Positions 36,349 through 48,000 of a stretch of 64,000 bases of DNA are shown here, one piece after another. The first letter of the stretch is position 1. Each line of letters begins with the position of its first letter. The notes beneath the pieces are model-generated. The model did no database searches. It had not been told where the DNA came from and was given only the letters and a program-made list of their open reading frames with translations. The position numbers and the translations under genes are program-made. Source of the stretch: Hydractinia symbiolongicarpus (lineage: Eukaryota; Cnidaria; Hydrozoa; Anthoathecata; Hydractiniidae); contig NC_079884.1 in NCBI RefSeq assembly GCF_029227915.1, forward strand, positions 1,426,001-1,490,000, read 5' to 3'.

Positions 36349-39300
36349 ATGAATTTTCTACTAGTTTTCATCTTCGTTGCCACTATCGTCTGTGTTCACA
36401 CACACGAAGATCATAATCACGTTATATCAGAAAGTGAACACTATAAAAAAGGAAGCGAACATAATACTGACTATGACCATGACGCTTTTCTGGGAAAGGG
36501 ACATGGTCATGATTTTGACAGTTTGGAACCTGAAGAAGCGAAAAGAAGACTTGCTTTACTGATAAAAAAGGTGATTTTTTGTTTGAAACTTTTGTTGAAT
36601 ACAAACGACTGTGAGTTTAGAAAATGAAAATGAGTTGTAACTATCGTTCGAATGCGTGATTTTGACATTTTCTTAAATAGCACTTCTTTTTTTCGAAAAG
36701 GAGAAATAACATGGTTATGCAATAATTTCGTAGGCAACCTCACACCCAGGACTTTGCTATTAAATAATACGCCCAACATTAGGTAACGTAAGGTACATAG
36801 TTCGGCTGCTACGTTACAATAACACGCTGTGATATTCATATTTTGATTTTCACGTTCTTAATAAAGAGTTTCTCGAAGATCTTTATCAAACGTTCTTTTC
36901 AATAGGTTGATAAAAATAGCGATGCATTTGTTGAATATGACGAGCTTCAGAAATGGATTAACTTACAACGCACTGCTTACATGTGGGACACGATTGACAT
37001 GATCATTCGAAGAGATGACGACGATAAAAATGGCGAAATATCTTGGCCCGAATACAAACGTGCTCACTATGGACAGTGGGATGATGAAGCTTCTATTGAT
37101 CCGGTATGGTAGCATATTCAACTTATCTACTTCTTCTTTACAGTTTTTATATTCTTGTTTTAGGTGTCACCCAGAAACTGTGCGTTAATCAACAATTTAT
37201 TTTCTGTTGATACTGTGTCAACGAGCATTACAACCTCGTTCCATGCATCTTGTATCCTTTCTAACTTCATATCGCCGTCCGCCTATCAGAAAGATACAAG
37301 ATACCCTGGGGACGAGGTTGCATGGAAGAGCATCATGGAAGAGCAGTTCAGTGCTAGTATGCCAGAATCAGACTGAAGTCTCGACTTTCCGCATTAAACA
37401 CAAGTTCCCCTTTCTTGGAAGACCTCCTTTAACTGATAGATTCCATCTCTAACATTTAGTTATATTCTCAGTTTATAAACAATTCGTTCACATGCCGAAA
37501 TCTATCTAGATGATAAAAATTTTACGAAACGAGGCGTTAAACTGATAGTTATTTGTTATGCAGCGTTACGTGTACACGGCAAACAATATTTCAAAAAATA
37601 TGTTCATGTATGTTCGATTTTTTTTGTGACTTTTAGAAACTTAAAGTGAAGATCGAGAAAGCAAAGCATAAATTTGAAATCTCTGACGTCAATAACGACG
37701 GCGAGTTAAGTCGTGACGAATATGTGTATTTCCGTCATCCAGAAGAAAGCAGTAACAAGTTGTTACAGGAGATAGCTGTGGATGAAGTGATTGATGAAAT
37801 GGATCAAGATGGTGACAAGTAGGTTTCAACTCATTTTTTAATGTGCTTTAAAGCACACAAACAGAAAATCTAAACTGCGCAGGTAAATTTAAAACAGAAG
37901 AGTAAATTCAGACAATATGCAATTAATGGTTTCAATCTTATTGAAATACAGCGTTTTTAAAAGCATTGGCGTTTATTCAGAGATGTTTAATTAAAAGGAA
38001 TTCTTTTCGTTATTAACCCTATGTAGAAAAAGGAAAAAGTTCATAACCATAGTTATTATATTAACATAACTTATCGAAATAGAAGAAATGGTCTTAACAA
38101 TGTGTCAAATCATGGAGAAAAAATCTTTCGTTGCATACTTCTGTATATTTGAAAGAATTACAAACTAAACGGTACTGCTTCGGAAAAGGTGTAAACGTGA
38201 GAATTCGACTTCTAACAATTTAAAACCACATTGGCTCAAAAAACAGGTTAATGGTAAGCTCAGTCTGAGAAGTTAAAAAAGTTATAAGAACAGCAATACT
38301 CTCTAAATATTGCTGTTTTAAAAGTTACTTACATTTTACGAAAAAGTGTGAATAAACTTTGTCTTTCTGAGCAGATAATGAAAAGCAACTGAGTCTGTAA
38401 AGAACAAGAAGAAATTATATACATTTAAATCTTGACTAAAATTTTGCGTTAACTTATTAAAAATGCTTTAATTTAATTTAATTAATTTTAATTTTAAGAA
38501 GCGCCCTTAGCGGTATTGTTTGGACTTGGAGAAAATGACTTGATCTAAGCACAGGTGTAAATTATATTCTTCTATTGTTGAATTTCCGCGCCCGAAGGCG
38601 TAGGAAATTATTTAAAACCGTCGTTTTTTCTTTCGGAGCATTTTTTGAGAAAAAATCGACCCTGGGATTTCACGTTCCTCTGAGTATTAACTGACTAACT
38701 AACCAACCCTGTCCCAAATGGTCAATTGCAACGTCACAGATTTAAACTTCGTACCTAAGCTTCCTAAGTACTGGGAAGTCATCTAAATGACGTTTCAGGC
38801 CAAAATTAGTATTTGTTTTCGACAAAATTTGGCACAATTAACAAAAAAAGTATGCTGAACATATTGGTGACATTATAATTTTGATTTTTGTCACCTAAAT
38901 GTCACTTTAGGCCAAAGTTGGTCAAAAAATTAAAACTACCTTTTTTTCGACAAAGTTTGGCACAGTTAACAAATAAAGCATGCTGAACATGATGGTGAGA
39001 TCAAAATTCTGATTTTTTGCCACCTTAAATGTCGTTTTAGGCCAAAATTGGTCCCAAAATTAAAACTACTTTATTTTAAACAAAAATTGGCAAAGTTAAC
39101 AAAAAAAGTATGCTAAACATAATGGTGAGATCAAAATTTTGATTTTCGTCACCTAAATGCCATTTTAGGCCAAAATTGGTCCAAAAATTAAAACTACTTT
39201 ATTTTCGACAAAAATGGGCACAGTTAATAAAAAAAGTATGCTGAAAATGATGGTCACATCGAAGTATTGATTTTTTGTCAACTAAATGCCGTTTAAGACT

Positions 39301-39992
39301 ATAAACGTTTCAATCGCAAGAATTTCAGCAATGAATGATAGGCTGTATTTTTTGTTAGCAATTTCTTTTAAAATGTGAGTTTATTATGACACGTTTCGTT
39401 TTGTTTGCGTTTGTTGTAAGATATAATGTCACTTGTGTGCTTTATCTTCAGAGCTTCATGCACCAAACCTCTTCGAATGTTTGGCACGATAACATAACGA
39501 ATTAGCAGGTTGTCATCAAATATTTTGGTAGCGAGCGGAAATTCTTAGAGCCCCCAGGGCTTCTTGTTGATTATTTAGATTGGCTCGTTTAATCGTTCAT
39601 TTTCGGGAAAAAGGTTTTATAACTTCTTACCGCATAACCTCGATAACTTTTTGATTAATTATTAAATTTTTAGAAATATTGACTTGGATGAGTTTCTTGG
39701 TCAATATGTTGACGACGACAAAGATGAGCCACCATCTTGGATTATTGACGATAGAAAACATTTTGCGGACCAGCTCGACCACGACAAAAGTGGTGTATTG
39801 GAACGAGCAGAAATGAGGGCATGGGTTCTCCCTAATAAGAATGATACGATTGTGGAAGCAAACCACCTAATAAAAGATGCAGACGATAATGGAGATGGTA
39901 AACTTAGCATTAAAGAGATTTTAGACCACTATCATTTGTTTGTTGGGAGTACAGCTACAGATCATGGAAGAGCTCTTCGAGAAGATCTGTAG
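36349..39992 (+). CDS. Reticulocalbin-type CREC family ER calcium-binding protein, 4 exons
   Basis: Secretory-pathway low-affinity calcium-binding protein. Exons: 36349-36570, 36906-37103, 37637-37818, 39674-39992; 306 aa. Residues 1-18 are a signal peptide (MNFLLVFIFVATIVCVHT), followed by a His/Asp-rich linker. Six EF-hand loops have good calcium ligands: residues 76-87 (DKNSDAFVEYDE), 112-123 (DDDKNGEISWPE), 157-168 (DVNNDGELSRDE), 196-207 (DQDGDKNIDLDE, split by the last intron), 236-247 (DHDKSGVLERAE) and 271-282 (DDNGDGKLSIKE). The C-terminus VGSTATDHGRALREDL matches reticulocalbins, but the retrieval signal is REDL instead of HDEL. An acceptor-like TCTTAG ends at 36324, 25 nt before the ATG. 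Family assignment is firm; which vertebrate paralogue (RCN1/2/3, calumenin) is closest I cannot tell. Confidence 0.93.
37228..37326. repeat. Foldback (inverted repeat) of about 100 bp in intron 2 of reticulocalbin
   Basis: ACAACCTCGT ... ATCTTGTATCCTTTC is answered by GAAAGATACAAGAT ... ACGAGGTTGC about 45 nt later. The arms pair over about 25-30 nt. The outer word (CCAGG..ACGAGGTTG) also occurs at about 40250-40266, as in dispersed palindromic MITEs. Confidence 0.6.
38580..39546 (+). repeat. Composite interspersed repeat with an internal ~120-bp tandem array
   Basis: The left edge is a hairpin (AATTTCCGCGCC, short loop, GGCGTAGGAAATT). Near 39538 an inverted GCGGAAATTC word marks the right edge. 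Inside, from about 38800 to 39300, roughly four copies of a 120-bp unit occur, each with GGCCAAAATTGG, TTTGGCACAGTTAAC, AAGTATGCTGAACAT and GTCACCTAAATG. A single inverted copy lies at 18440-18715. It fills most of intron 3 of the reticulocalbin gene. No coding sequence is present. Confidence 0.75.
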
Positions 39993-41157
39993 TTAAAAGT
40001 GATTCTAGTATTTATTTTGTTGTATTGAGAAAGTTTTAAATTGTAGAGACAATGATGTCTGCGATGGGATTGCTGATAGAGATTTTACACAGCATTTTCC
40101 TTACAAAATGTAAATTCTGACCAGTAACAAAGCAAATTAAGAAAATTGAGAATATATTCTCTTTTTATAAGCTTCGAGAGGGGAATGAACAATCTCGTGT
40201 TATTACGGAGTGGCCTTTTCGCCGCTATCAAATTCATCAACAAGGCAAAATACCCAGGAAACGAGGTTGGGGATAAACAAACACACAAAACAAAACAGAC
40301 TCTCTTGGATAGCTCGTAAAACTACTTTTCCATTTTAAACAATTTCGACAGTTTAATCTCCAATTTCGTTCGACCTCACAACAGATCGTTTTTTCACCTC
40401 AATCAAAAGTTCAAGTAAATTTATTAAATCCAATAAGTAATGTTTTGCATAGATTTCAATCGAAAAACTTCACAAAATATTCACTTGGATACATTAATTG
40501 ACGAAATTTTCGCGCGCACATTTAATGTTCGCGCACCTTTTACAATTACAAAAAAAAGGAATTACGGGAACAAATCACTCTACTGTTTACCCAACTAAAT
40601 TTTAAATGTAAATAAATGTAATCGTTTTCTTTAATTCCGCACAACCTAATGTTCGCACACCTGGTCCAAATAGGATAAATGCGTGTCAATTTCAATAATT
40701 TAGTTATTCGTTTTCTTAATTTTTTTTTTTTTTGTATGCTAACGATACCATACAAGGTTAACATCTAACAACAGGAAAATGGTGGGCTAATACACGAGAC
40801 AGCAGTTGGAATTTTCTATAAAACAATTTTTTTTCATTTTTGCTTATCTATCTCCAATATTTATACGAAAATGCTTTCGGTGCGTAATAAAATATGTCAA
40901 AATGGCTTCATAAATGCTAACTACGTTATTACGTATGTTATTAAGATAGTACTGAAATTGAAACATTCTAACGCTGATTCACTAAAGCTACCTAAAAATT
41001 TTTACGTAAAATAAAATTAGTACAATACTCCTAATAAATATTTTTATCACTTTTGCACAAAGAACAAATATAAAAATTCTGAAAGCACATAATATATGAT
41101 ATCTGCAGTTAAAAAATACAAATCACCCAAAATCTTTCTATAAAATAAGTCTGATTA
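39993..41157. other. Convergent intergenic region between reticulocalbin and the GFPT-like gene
   Basis: Both genes end here. I see no gene and no canonical AATAAA close to either stop codon. A CCAGGAAACGAGGTTG word at 40251 belongs to the dispersed palindromic repeat seen at 37228. Confidence 0.45.
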
Positions 41158-42420
41158 TCAGCAGTCCTCTATAACGGTTTTTTGCAAATTTCTGGGCGAA
41201 TCAACATTTTTACCATGTAAAACAGCCAAATGCATTGCCAGTAACTGAAATGGAATGACTGCTAATATGCCTGACAAACAATCGACAGTTTTAGGTATAC
41301 ATATTGAAGTATGTGCAAGGTTACTTGTGGCTTCGTCACCTTCTTCGCAAACAACAATAGGCTTCCCACCTCGTGCTCGGACTTGCTCTATCGCATTTAT
41401 ACATTTATCATAAATGGCATCTCTCATAATTATCATAATAATTGGCATTTCTTCACAAATTAAAGCAAGCGGACCATGCTTTAGTTCGCCAGAATGAATA
41501 CCTTCAGAATGGATATTAACAACCTCTTTAAATTTGAAAGAACCTTCCAAACTAGTGGCTTGTTGGTACCCTCTACCTAAAATTAAAATGCTTGGTTTAT
41601 GCTGTAGACTTTCCGCTAGCTGCTTCAAAGATTTGTACAAATTTAAAACTTTATCAATTTTCTCAGGCAAAAGTTTTGCTTCGGAAATAATATTTTGAAT
41701 TCGAGCCTTTTTCGATTTCTTGTCTCCAGCTAATCTCAATGCAAACATTACTAAAACTAAAAATTGGCTTGTGTAAGTCTTAGTGCTTGTGATTCCCATT
41801 TCAACACCAGCGTTGACCGAAATACCGAAGTGAGTTTCATCTGATAAACGACTGTTTTCTTCATTGGTTATTCCCATCACTAAAGCGTCGTGTTTTTTAC
41901 AATACAAACAAGCCTTTAGGACAGAACTTGTTTCTCCTGACTGACTGATTAAAATACATACATCATCACGAAAAATTGGTACTTCACGGTCTAAAAAATC
42001 ACTGGCCAATTCAACGAACACGGGAAGCTCTGAAAGCTCTTCTATGGTTTGCCGACACGCTAAAGCAACGTGATAACTAGAAGCAGCACCAATCAAGATG
42101 ATTCTTCGACTCCTTATGATTTCCTCCAAATAACCATCAAGACCTTTCAAGTTCACTTCAAAGTTATCAAAATCTACTCGACCTAACATAGTTTGTGCAA
42201 TACTTTTCGGTTGTTCCATAATTTCCTTTTCCATACAAGAAGCGTAATTTCCTTTTATGACTGTATCAACAACGTCCACACTGCAATTGGAATGATTTCT
42301 TGATTTGGTTCGAGGGCTGACATGGCGTGTTGGTATCACTTCCAAACCATCATAAAGAGCACTGCTAATATCTTTCCATGTGTGTGCTCTGTTTGGTGGT
42401 GTGGATGAGAGTTGATCCAT
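41158..42420 (-). CDS. Isomerase-only (two SIS domains) GFPT/GlmS paralogue, intronless
   Basis: 420 aa matching the C-terminal isomerase half of glutamine:fructose-6-phosphate aminotransferase (GFPT; hexosamine pathway entry). The N-terminal glutaminase domain with its catalytic Cys2 is absent; residues 1-54 match nothing I know, and similarity starts at IKGNYASCMEKEI. SIS1 spans about 90-230 with the sugar-phosphate loop SQSGET (159-164). SIS2 spans about 260-420. The isomerase residues, aligned by spacing to E. coli K485, E488, H504 and K603, are K296, E299, H315 (GELKHGPLAL) and K414 (RNLQKTV). The CGTS phosphate loop is changed to AASS (residues 111-114). ATG 42420 is chosen; an acceptor-like site (ACATTAG) lies 11 nt before it, so a leader exon or trans-splicing is possible. 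No introns interrupt it, which suggests a retrocopy, but the frame is intact. Confidence 0.88.
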   Translation of the reverse strand: MDQLSSTPPNRAHTWKDISSALYDGLEVIPTRHVSPRTKSRNHSNCSVDVVDTVIKGNYASCMEKEIMEQPKSIAQTMLGRVDFDNFEVNLKGLDGYLEEIIRSRRIILIGAASSYHVALACRQTIEELSELPVFVELASDFLDREVPIFRDDVCILISQSGETSSVLKACLYCKKHDALVMGITNEENSRLSDETHFGISVNAGVEMGITSTKTYTSQFLVLVMFALRLAGDKKSKKARIQNIISEAKLLPEKIDKVLNLYKSLKQLAESLQHKPSILILGRGYQQATSLEGSFKFKEVVNIHSEGIHSGELKHGPLALICEEMPIIMIIMRDAIYDKCINAIEQVRARGGKPIVVCEEGDEATSNLAHTSICIPKTVDCLSGILAVIPFQLLAMHLAVLHGKNVDSPRNLQKTVIEDC

Positions 42421-43277
42421 ATGTACAAATTCTAATGTTAAGCAAAAGGAGATTTTTAAATTGTACAAGCAGGGAAAAATAGCTATTAAAAAGACTTGCA
42501 CATTGAATTTACACAAAAATTGTTTTTGTAAAAAATAATAAGCACAATTAGCATAAAAAGACACACAAATTCACGATGTAAAAGGATATACATGTATTTC
42601 TTCACTCACATTTCATCACACTCTTAAGTTTCAACACACTCTTAAGTTATAATAAACTCTTAATCAGAAAATTATTAGAGTGAAATCTGACCCATTTTGA
42701 GGGATTATTCCAATTTTAGTCTCAAATAATCTTAACCCATACAGCATTTGAAGTCGGTGATATACAATTTTTTTTGTTATTTCTGTAGATTGTGAAATGC
42801 TGATTAAAATAATGTATACATAAATGATTACCTGATTTCACGAACTGTTAATGAGATATTAAGGTTTAAAGGCTTTATTTGTCATTTGTTGTTATAGCGA
42901 TAAGTTAGTTTTGTGAAAAAATTTAAAGCATTTTTTTATTGTTAATTCAAATAGAATATAGTTAACAGATTCATTATTATTGTGAGGAATAATCACGAAC
43001 AAAAAATACATGATTTGCTTGTTTAAATGCAAAAAATAAATTGTTGCCACTATGCATTGTGTAAAGCGTGAAATGCTGAACAATATAATATAGAAGAATC
43101 ATGTATATTGAATGAACGTTTAAGGAGATTTCGAAGTTACATGCTTTTTGTCCCAAATCAGGTAGAACGAAAAGAAATAATACGCACTTTAAACGAAACC
43201 AGAAATAAAAAAAGTAAAATAAACGAGGTTGACTTCTTTGAAAAGACTAGTAAAATTGCATATTCATAGGTTCAATC
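42421..43277. other. Upstream flank of the GFPT-like gene
   Basis: I searched the minus strand for a glutaminase-domain exon (MCGIF-type start) and found none. A CACACTCTTAAGTT word is repeated near 42610-42655. Nothing else was recognised. Confidence 0.45.
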
Positions 43278-44115
43278 TACACGATCTACGGCGATCTTTT
43301 CGCTTTATACGATCCCGTTTTCATGATTTTTAAACGATCTACGGCGATCTTTTCGCTTTATACGATCCAGTTTTCATGATTTTTAAACGATCTACGGCGA
43401 TCTTTTCGCTTTATACGATCCTGTTTTCATGATTTTTAAACGATCTACGGCGGTCTTTTCGCTTTATACGATCCTGTTTTCATGATTTTTAAACGATCTA
43501 CGGCGATCTTTTCGCTTTATACGATCCTGTTTTCATGATTTTTAAACGATCTACGGCGGTCTTTTCGCTTTATACGATCCTGTTTTCATGATTTTTAAAC
43601 GATCTACGGCGATCTTTTCGCTTTCTACGATCCCGTTTTCATGATTTTTAAACGATCTACGGCGATCTTTTCGTTTTCTACGATCCCGTTTTCATGATTT
43701 TTAACGATTTACGGCGATCTTTTCGTTTTCTACGATCCCGTTTTCATGATTTTTAACGATTTACGGCGATTTTTTCGTTTTCTACGATCCCATTTTCATG
43801 ATTTTTAAACGATCTACGGCGATTTTTTCGTTTTCTACGATCCCGTTTTCATGATTTTTAAACGATCTACGGCGTTCTTTTCGCTTTCTACGATCCCGTT
43901 TTCATGATTTTTTAAACGATCTACGGCGATCTTTTCGCTTTCTACGATCCCGTTTTCATGATTTTTAACGATTTACGGCGATTCTTTCGCTTTCTATGAT
44001 TCCGTTTTCATGAATTTTAAACGTTCCACAGTGATCTTTTCGCTTTCTACGATCCTGTTTTCATGAGTTTTAAACGATCTACAGAGATGTTTTTGCTTTC
44101 TACGATGCCGTGGAG
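43278..44115. repeat. 53-bp satellite array, about 16 copies
   Basis: The unit AAACGATCTACGGCGATCTT, then TTCGCTTTATACGATCC and a GTTTTCATGATTTTT end, repeats with a 53-nt period (for instance 43332 and 43385). Left copies read CTTTATACG and right copies CTTTCTACG. Some right-hand copies have lost two A residues. Divergence rises toward 44100, where the array decays. It starts about 860 nt upstream of the GFPT-like gene. Confidence 0.95.
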
Positions 44116-44154
44116 ACGATCCTTAAAGACCTTAGATAATAAATCCAATTAGAA

Positions 44155-44455
44155 TAAACGAAGTTCGTATAACGAAACGAACTTTATAATTGTTGAAAAA
44201 ATTTCAATATAAAACTATAGATAATAGTCCAATTATAATAAACGAACTTCGTAGAAGCAAATTTTTATACGAACTTCTTTAAAAATGATACGAACTACAT
44301 ACGAACTTTATTTTAAATGATACGAACTTTATACGAACTTGTAATTTTGATGATACGAAAAAGTTCGTATTAAAAATAAAATGATACGAAAGATTTAATA
44401 AATCGATACGAAGTTTTTTATACGAATTATACGAACTACGTACGAACATTATGAG
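44155..44455. repeat. Cluster of TACGAACTT / AAGTTCGTA words
   Basis: At least ten copies of TACGAACT(T/A) or its reverse complement occur on both strands within 300 bp, often next to GATACGAA. The spacing is irregular, so this is not a simple satellite. It adjoins the 53-bp array. Confidence 0.75.
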
Positions 44456-44907
44456 ACGATCCCTAAAATAAATTGTCACGATCTATCGAGAATTTAGTGT
44501 CGGGACAAAATACGTCTCAATGTGTCACAAAGGTACAGTACAGTCTGAATGTAATCTACCACATACACGCTAATGTCACACCTTTGCGTGGAGGACGGCA
44601 GTCGTTTATCTTTTGTTATAATTAAATCCCTTAAGGAATTTGCGAGTTTAGATTTGCGTGTTAAAAAACAATGCGCTCGCGAAGAAATATCAGAGCAATT
44701 ATAATTCTTGTAATAGCGAGATGCATTGTGTAAATGTATTGATAAGTTATTCCCTTAAGTATTAGCGTGAAGTAATTATATAATAAAAATCTTTTGCGAA
44801 GTTTTATAATACATTGCGCGAGAATGTATTGTTGATTTAATTACTTAAAAAGATTCCAGCGCGTTTAATTTAAGAAACATACGAGAAGCATTGTTCACAA
44901 CTATTAA

Positions 44908-45430
44908 ATGCCGCTTTTCGTTTATAAACTTTAAAAAGGTGATCTTAAAAAAATATCTATATATCGCCGCTTTTCGTTTTTAAACTTTTAAAATGCGATT
45001 TGAAAAAACATTTCTATCGCCGCTATTCGTTTTTAAACTTCTAAGAAGCGATCTAAAAAAACATTTCTATCACCGATGTTCGTTTTTAAACTTTTAAAAT
45101 GCGATTTAAAAAAACATTTCTATTGCCCCTTTTCCATTTTAAACTTTTAAAATGCAATCCAAAAAACATTTCGATCGCCGCTTTTCAATTTTAAACTTTT
45201 AAAAATTAAAAATTTCAAAAGAGTTCGCGCAAAATAGATTGCTAAAATTGATCTTGCAACCTATTGTAATTAAACAATCGATCGCATGGGGTCATTGTTT
45301 ATTAGCGATGCAATTAGCGATGCACTTCTATCGCCGCTTTTCTTTTTTAAACTTTTAAAATGCGATCTAACAAAGCTTTTCTATCGCCGTTCTTCGTTCT
45401 TAAACTTTTAAAATGCAATCTGAAAAAGAA
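44908..45430. repeat. Degenerate 57-bp tandem repeat in two blocks
   Basis: Units of the form TATCGCCGCTTTTCGTTTTT, AAACTTTTAAAATGCGAT, then a run of A and CATTTC recur with a period near 57 nt. About five copies lie at 44908-45205 and two more at about 45325-45430, separated by unique sequence. Confidence 0.85.
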
Positions 45431-47061
45431 AGATTATTGCTAGCTGTATACACTAGATTGTTATGCATAGGTAAAAAAATTTAACACAATTATATTTAAA
45501 CATCCGTGATCATTGTTGAATACACTCTTATTTTTAAAATAGTTCTATTATAAGAAAGTTTTAATGGCCTCGATGGTTTCGAGAATGATATCGACAAAGA
45601 TGCATCATGAAGCTCTCTCGATACAATTTGAAAGTAAAAAAACGTCTATCACGGATCAAGAATACCATCGCGATAAGCAAAGTGCGTTGTTGCACAACAT
45701 TTTTCCAGTACTATATAACTTCAATTTGGGATGACTTGTCAATGTTTGCAAGAGATATGCAACTCTGTGCAAATTTTATACAATTGCCACCACAACTTGT
45801 TAGGAAAGACCATAGGGAGTAATTTTGATATTATAAAAATTGATATATATATATATAGAGAGAGAGAGATCCAGATTTTGAAAAGTACAAGACACAAAAG
45901 GCGCAAAAATATTTTGATAAACTGAATGCTGCCAGTTGATGACTGAACTGTTCTGCCCGGATTATAAACACTGCCCGGATTATCTATTGCAGCTTGCCGC
46001 ATTTATAAAGAGGGAAGAAAATAAATAATCCAGGAAAAATAACCAGGATGATAAGCTCATGTGCGACAGTTAAAAAATATTATTTCTAACTTATAGAACA
46101 AACATAACCGGGACATACCGGCTTTTATATCATGCGTCAATACTTCCGACAAGCAAATAGCCCTGGTGGCCAAAGTTGTTGTTGTTCTTATATATGAAAA
46201 GAAATTTCGTGGAAACTAAATTTTGGCGTTCGCAAATTTAATAACTTTTTAACAAACTTAATTTCCGCAAAACAAATAATTTAGGTAATCCCCAGCAAAA
46301 TTCCTGCAAAAAATAAAAATGAACCAACCCATCCGCACAATCTAAGTAGTTTCGTGAAATTTAGATACTTCAAAGTATATTATGTTGAAATGTATACAGT
46401 CACAGTTTATACTAACAAATACGTCAATTTTTTTTCTTTTGCTATGCCTAGTTTTTAATGGTGTTCTATCTTGCAGAGAGAAATTGCATGTGACAATATA
46501 TAATATTTCAATGGTTCATTCCCAAACGTTAGAAGAAAATGCCAAAGCCATCCATCATATCAGCCTTTCAAAATCCAGTCACCACGACATAATTGGGGCC
46601 AAAAAAGACATAATCAAGCTATGCGTACATAATCCGACCATCCTGTTTATAAAGAGGCTGCCCAGATTGCGAAAACAGCCTCTTTTTACCAGAACAGAAC
46701 CAAAAAAGTAAATTTGCGTGAGGACGTTCATGCTAGGGTTGAATTTAGCTACGCTAGAGACTTTGTTTATGTGAACATAACTCTACCAACCATGTGAACA
46801 AAATCTCACGTAAGGAGGGATTTTTTACGTTAAAATTTCCTCAAAACCTCAAAAAAATCAACAAGCGTTTGTAAACTTTGTCATCCATTTTAGAAAGTTG
46901 TTCAAAAAGTAACAATGGACTTAGCAAAACCGAGATATAGGAAACAACCCGTTCCGCTTTTTAACTATCAAAAACTAAGTCATGAGCATAAACTACCCAG
47001 CTTCATTTCTCGTAATGGCAGCGGAATTGCGTGCGTTTAGTTTAGCGCACTTTTCGTGAAC
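45431..47061. other. Intergenic, no supported gene
   Basis: A TA/GA microsatellite lies at 45843-45870. An open frame of 109 codons at 46382-46711 begins with a hydrophobic, signal-like stretch but has no family match and no clear splice or promoter context, so it is not called. TTTCGC-rich words near 46195-46290 resemble the foldback element at 52651. Confidence 0.4.
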
Positions 47062-47190
47062 TGCATATTTTATATGGCTAGTTTCACAAGTATAGAGGGA
47101 TATATCCTGTCTGTTATTTCCAGGAGGTGCCATGGCTCATATAGGAAGTGCTGGAGTATTTAAGGCTCATTTTGAACTACGCCAGACCAC
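47062..47190 (-). mobile_element. SINE (family 2), partial copy A
   Basis: TGCATATTTTATATGGCTAG, ATTTCCAGGAGGTGCCATGG and GAGTATTTAAGGCTCATT match the tail end of the full copy at 48001-48338. Only this 3'-end part is present; the tRNA-like head is absent. Confidence 0.75.
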
Positions 47191-48000
47191 GGTCCTCTAG
47201 CTCTAGCTAGCTAGCTAGCTACAGAGTTTAAAACCGCTAAAAAGAAGATACGGCGCCTACATTTTTAGCTACCCGTCTAACAATGGCCACTCTGCATCAT
47301 AGTCGTCATAACAGTAACCCTTCTTTTCTTAGTCGAAAAATTTCTTTTCTTTATTCTGATAACTTCTTTTTCGTTCAAAACACCTCTCTTTATGTGAAAC
47401 AATATCTATACTTCTCTTCCCCCCTCATCCCATGAAGTTCAAGAAGTCCCCCAGTCTCTCTGGCTCTTAATTTAATATTTTGAACATAAACTAACGTTTT
47501 TGAAAAATTGATATAAACCAACTCCATGTGCCAAAGATTTCAGCTCCAAAATACATTTAAAATCTTTTACAAGTGTTCTAGCTATAACTTTAATGACCAT
47601 TTAAAAGCCTTTTCCATTTATTTTCAATAGTTTGTTTGGTGTTCCAACAGTCGGTCTGCAATCAATTTTCCTATAAAGAAAGCCAAGAAAAGGGAAATTG
47701 CATCACTGAATTTTCACGGTTAGCAAAAAAAGTTTTATTGGAACTTAAAATCAGTACAGGAAAAACGAAACAACACAAATTTAGTCAATATGCAAAATCT
47801 TATTGATAATAATAGTAACCATACAAAAAGCCTGGGATTTATTTTACTACTGGAAAAAGAGGGTGCCGATAAGCCGCAAACGCCCGCATATATAAGGGCA
47901 AGTTCGGGCGACTTTTCAAATTAAATTGACGGTTGTCCGCCGAAACCGCCCACACTTTCCCGAACACGCTGAACTCGCCCAGAACATTAGATAGATAGAT
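47191..48000. other. Intergenic, short CTAG tract, no gene
   Basis: A TAGC microsatellite lies at 47197-47221. I see nothing else. Confidence 0.4.

Noticed and set aside
43278-44115. Could the 53-bp array be a CRISPR array?
   Set aside because: The whole 53-bp unit is conserved with no variable spacers, and the context is a eukaryotic genome. It is a satellite.
46382-46711. 109-codon frame with a hydrophobic, signal-like N-terminus
   Set aside because: Sequence after the hydrophobic part is low-information, there is no recognisable domain, and repeats surround it. Not enough to call a gene.
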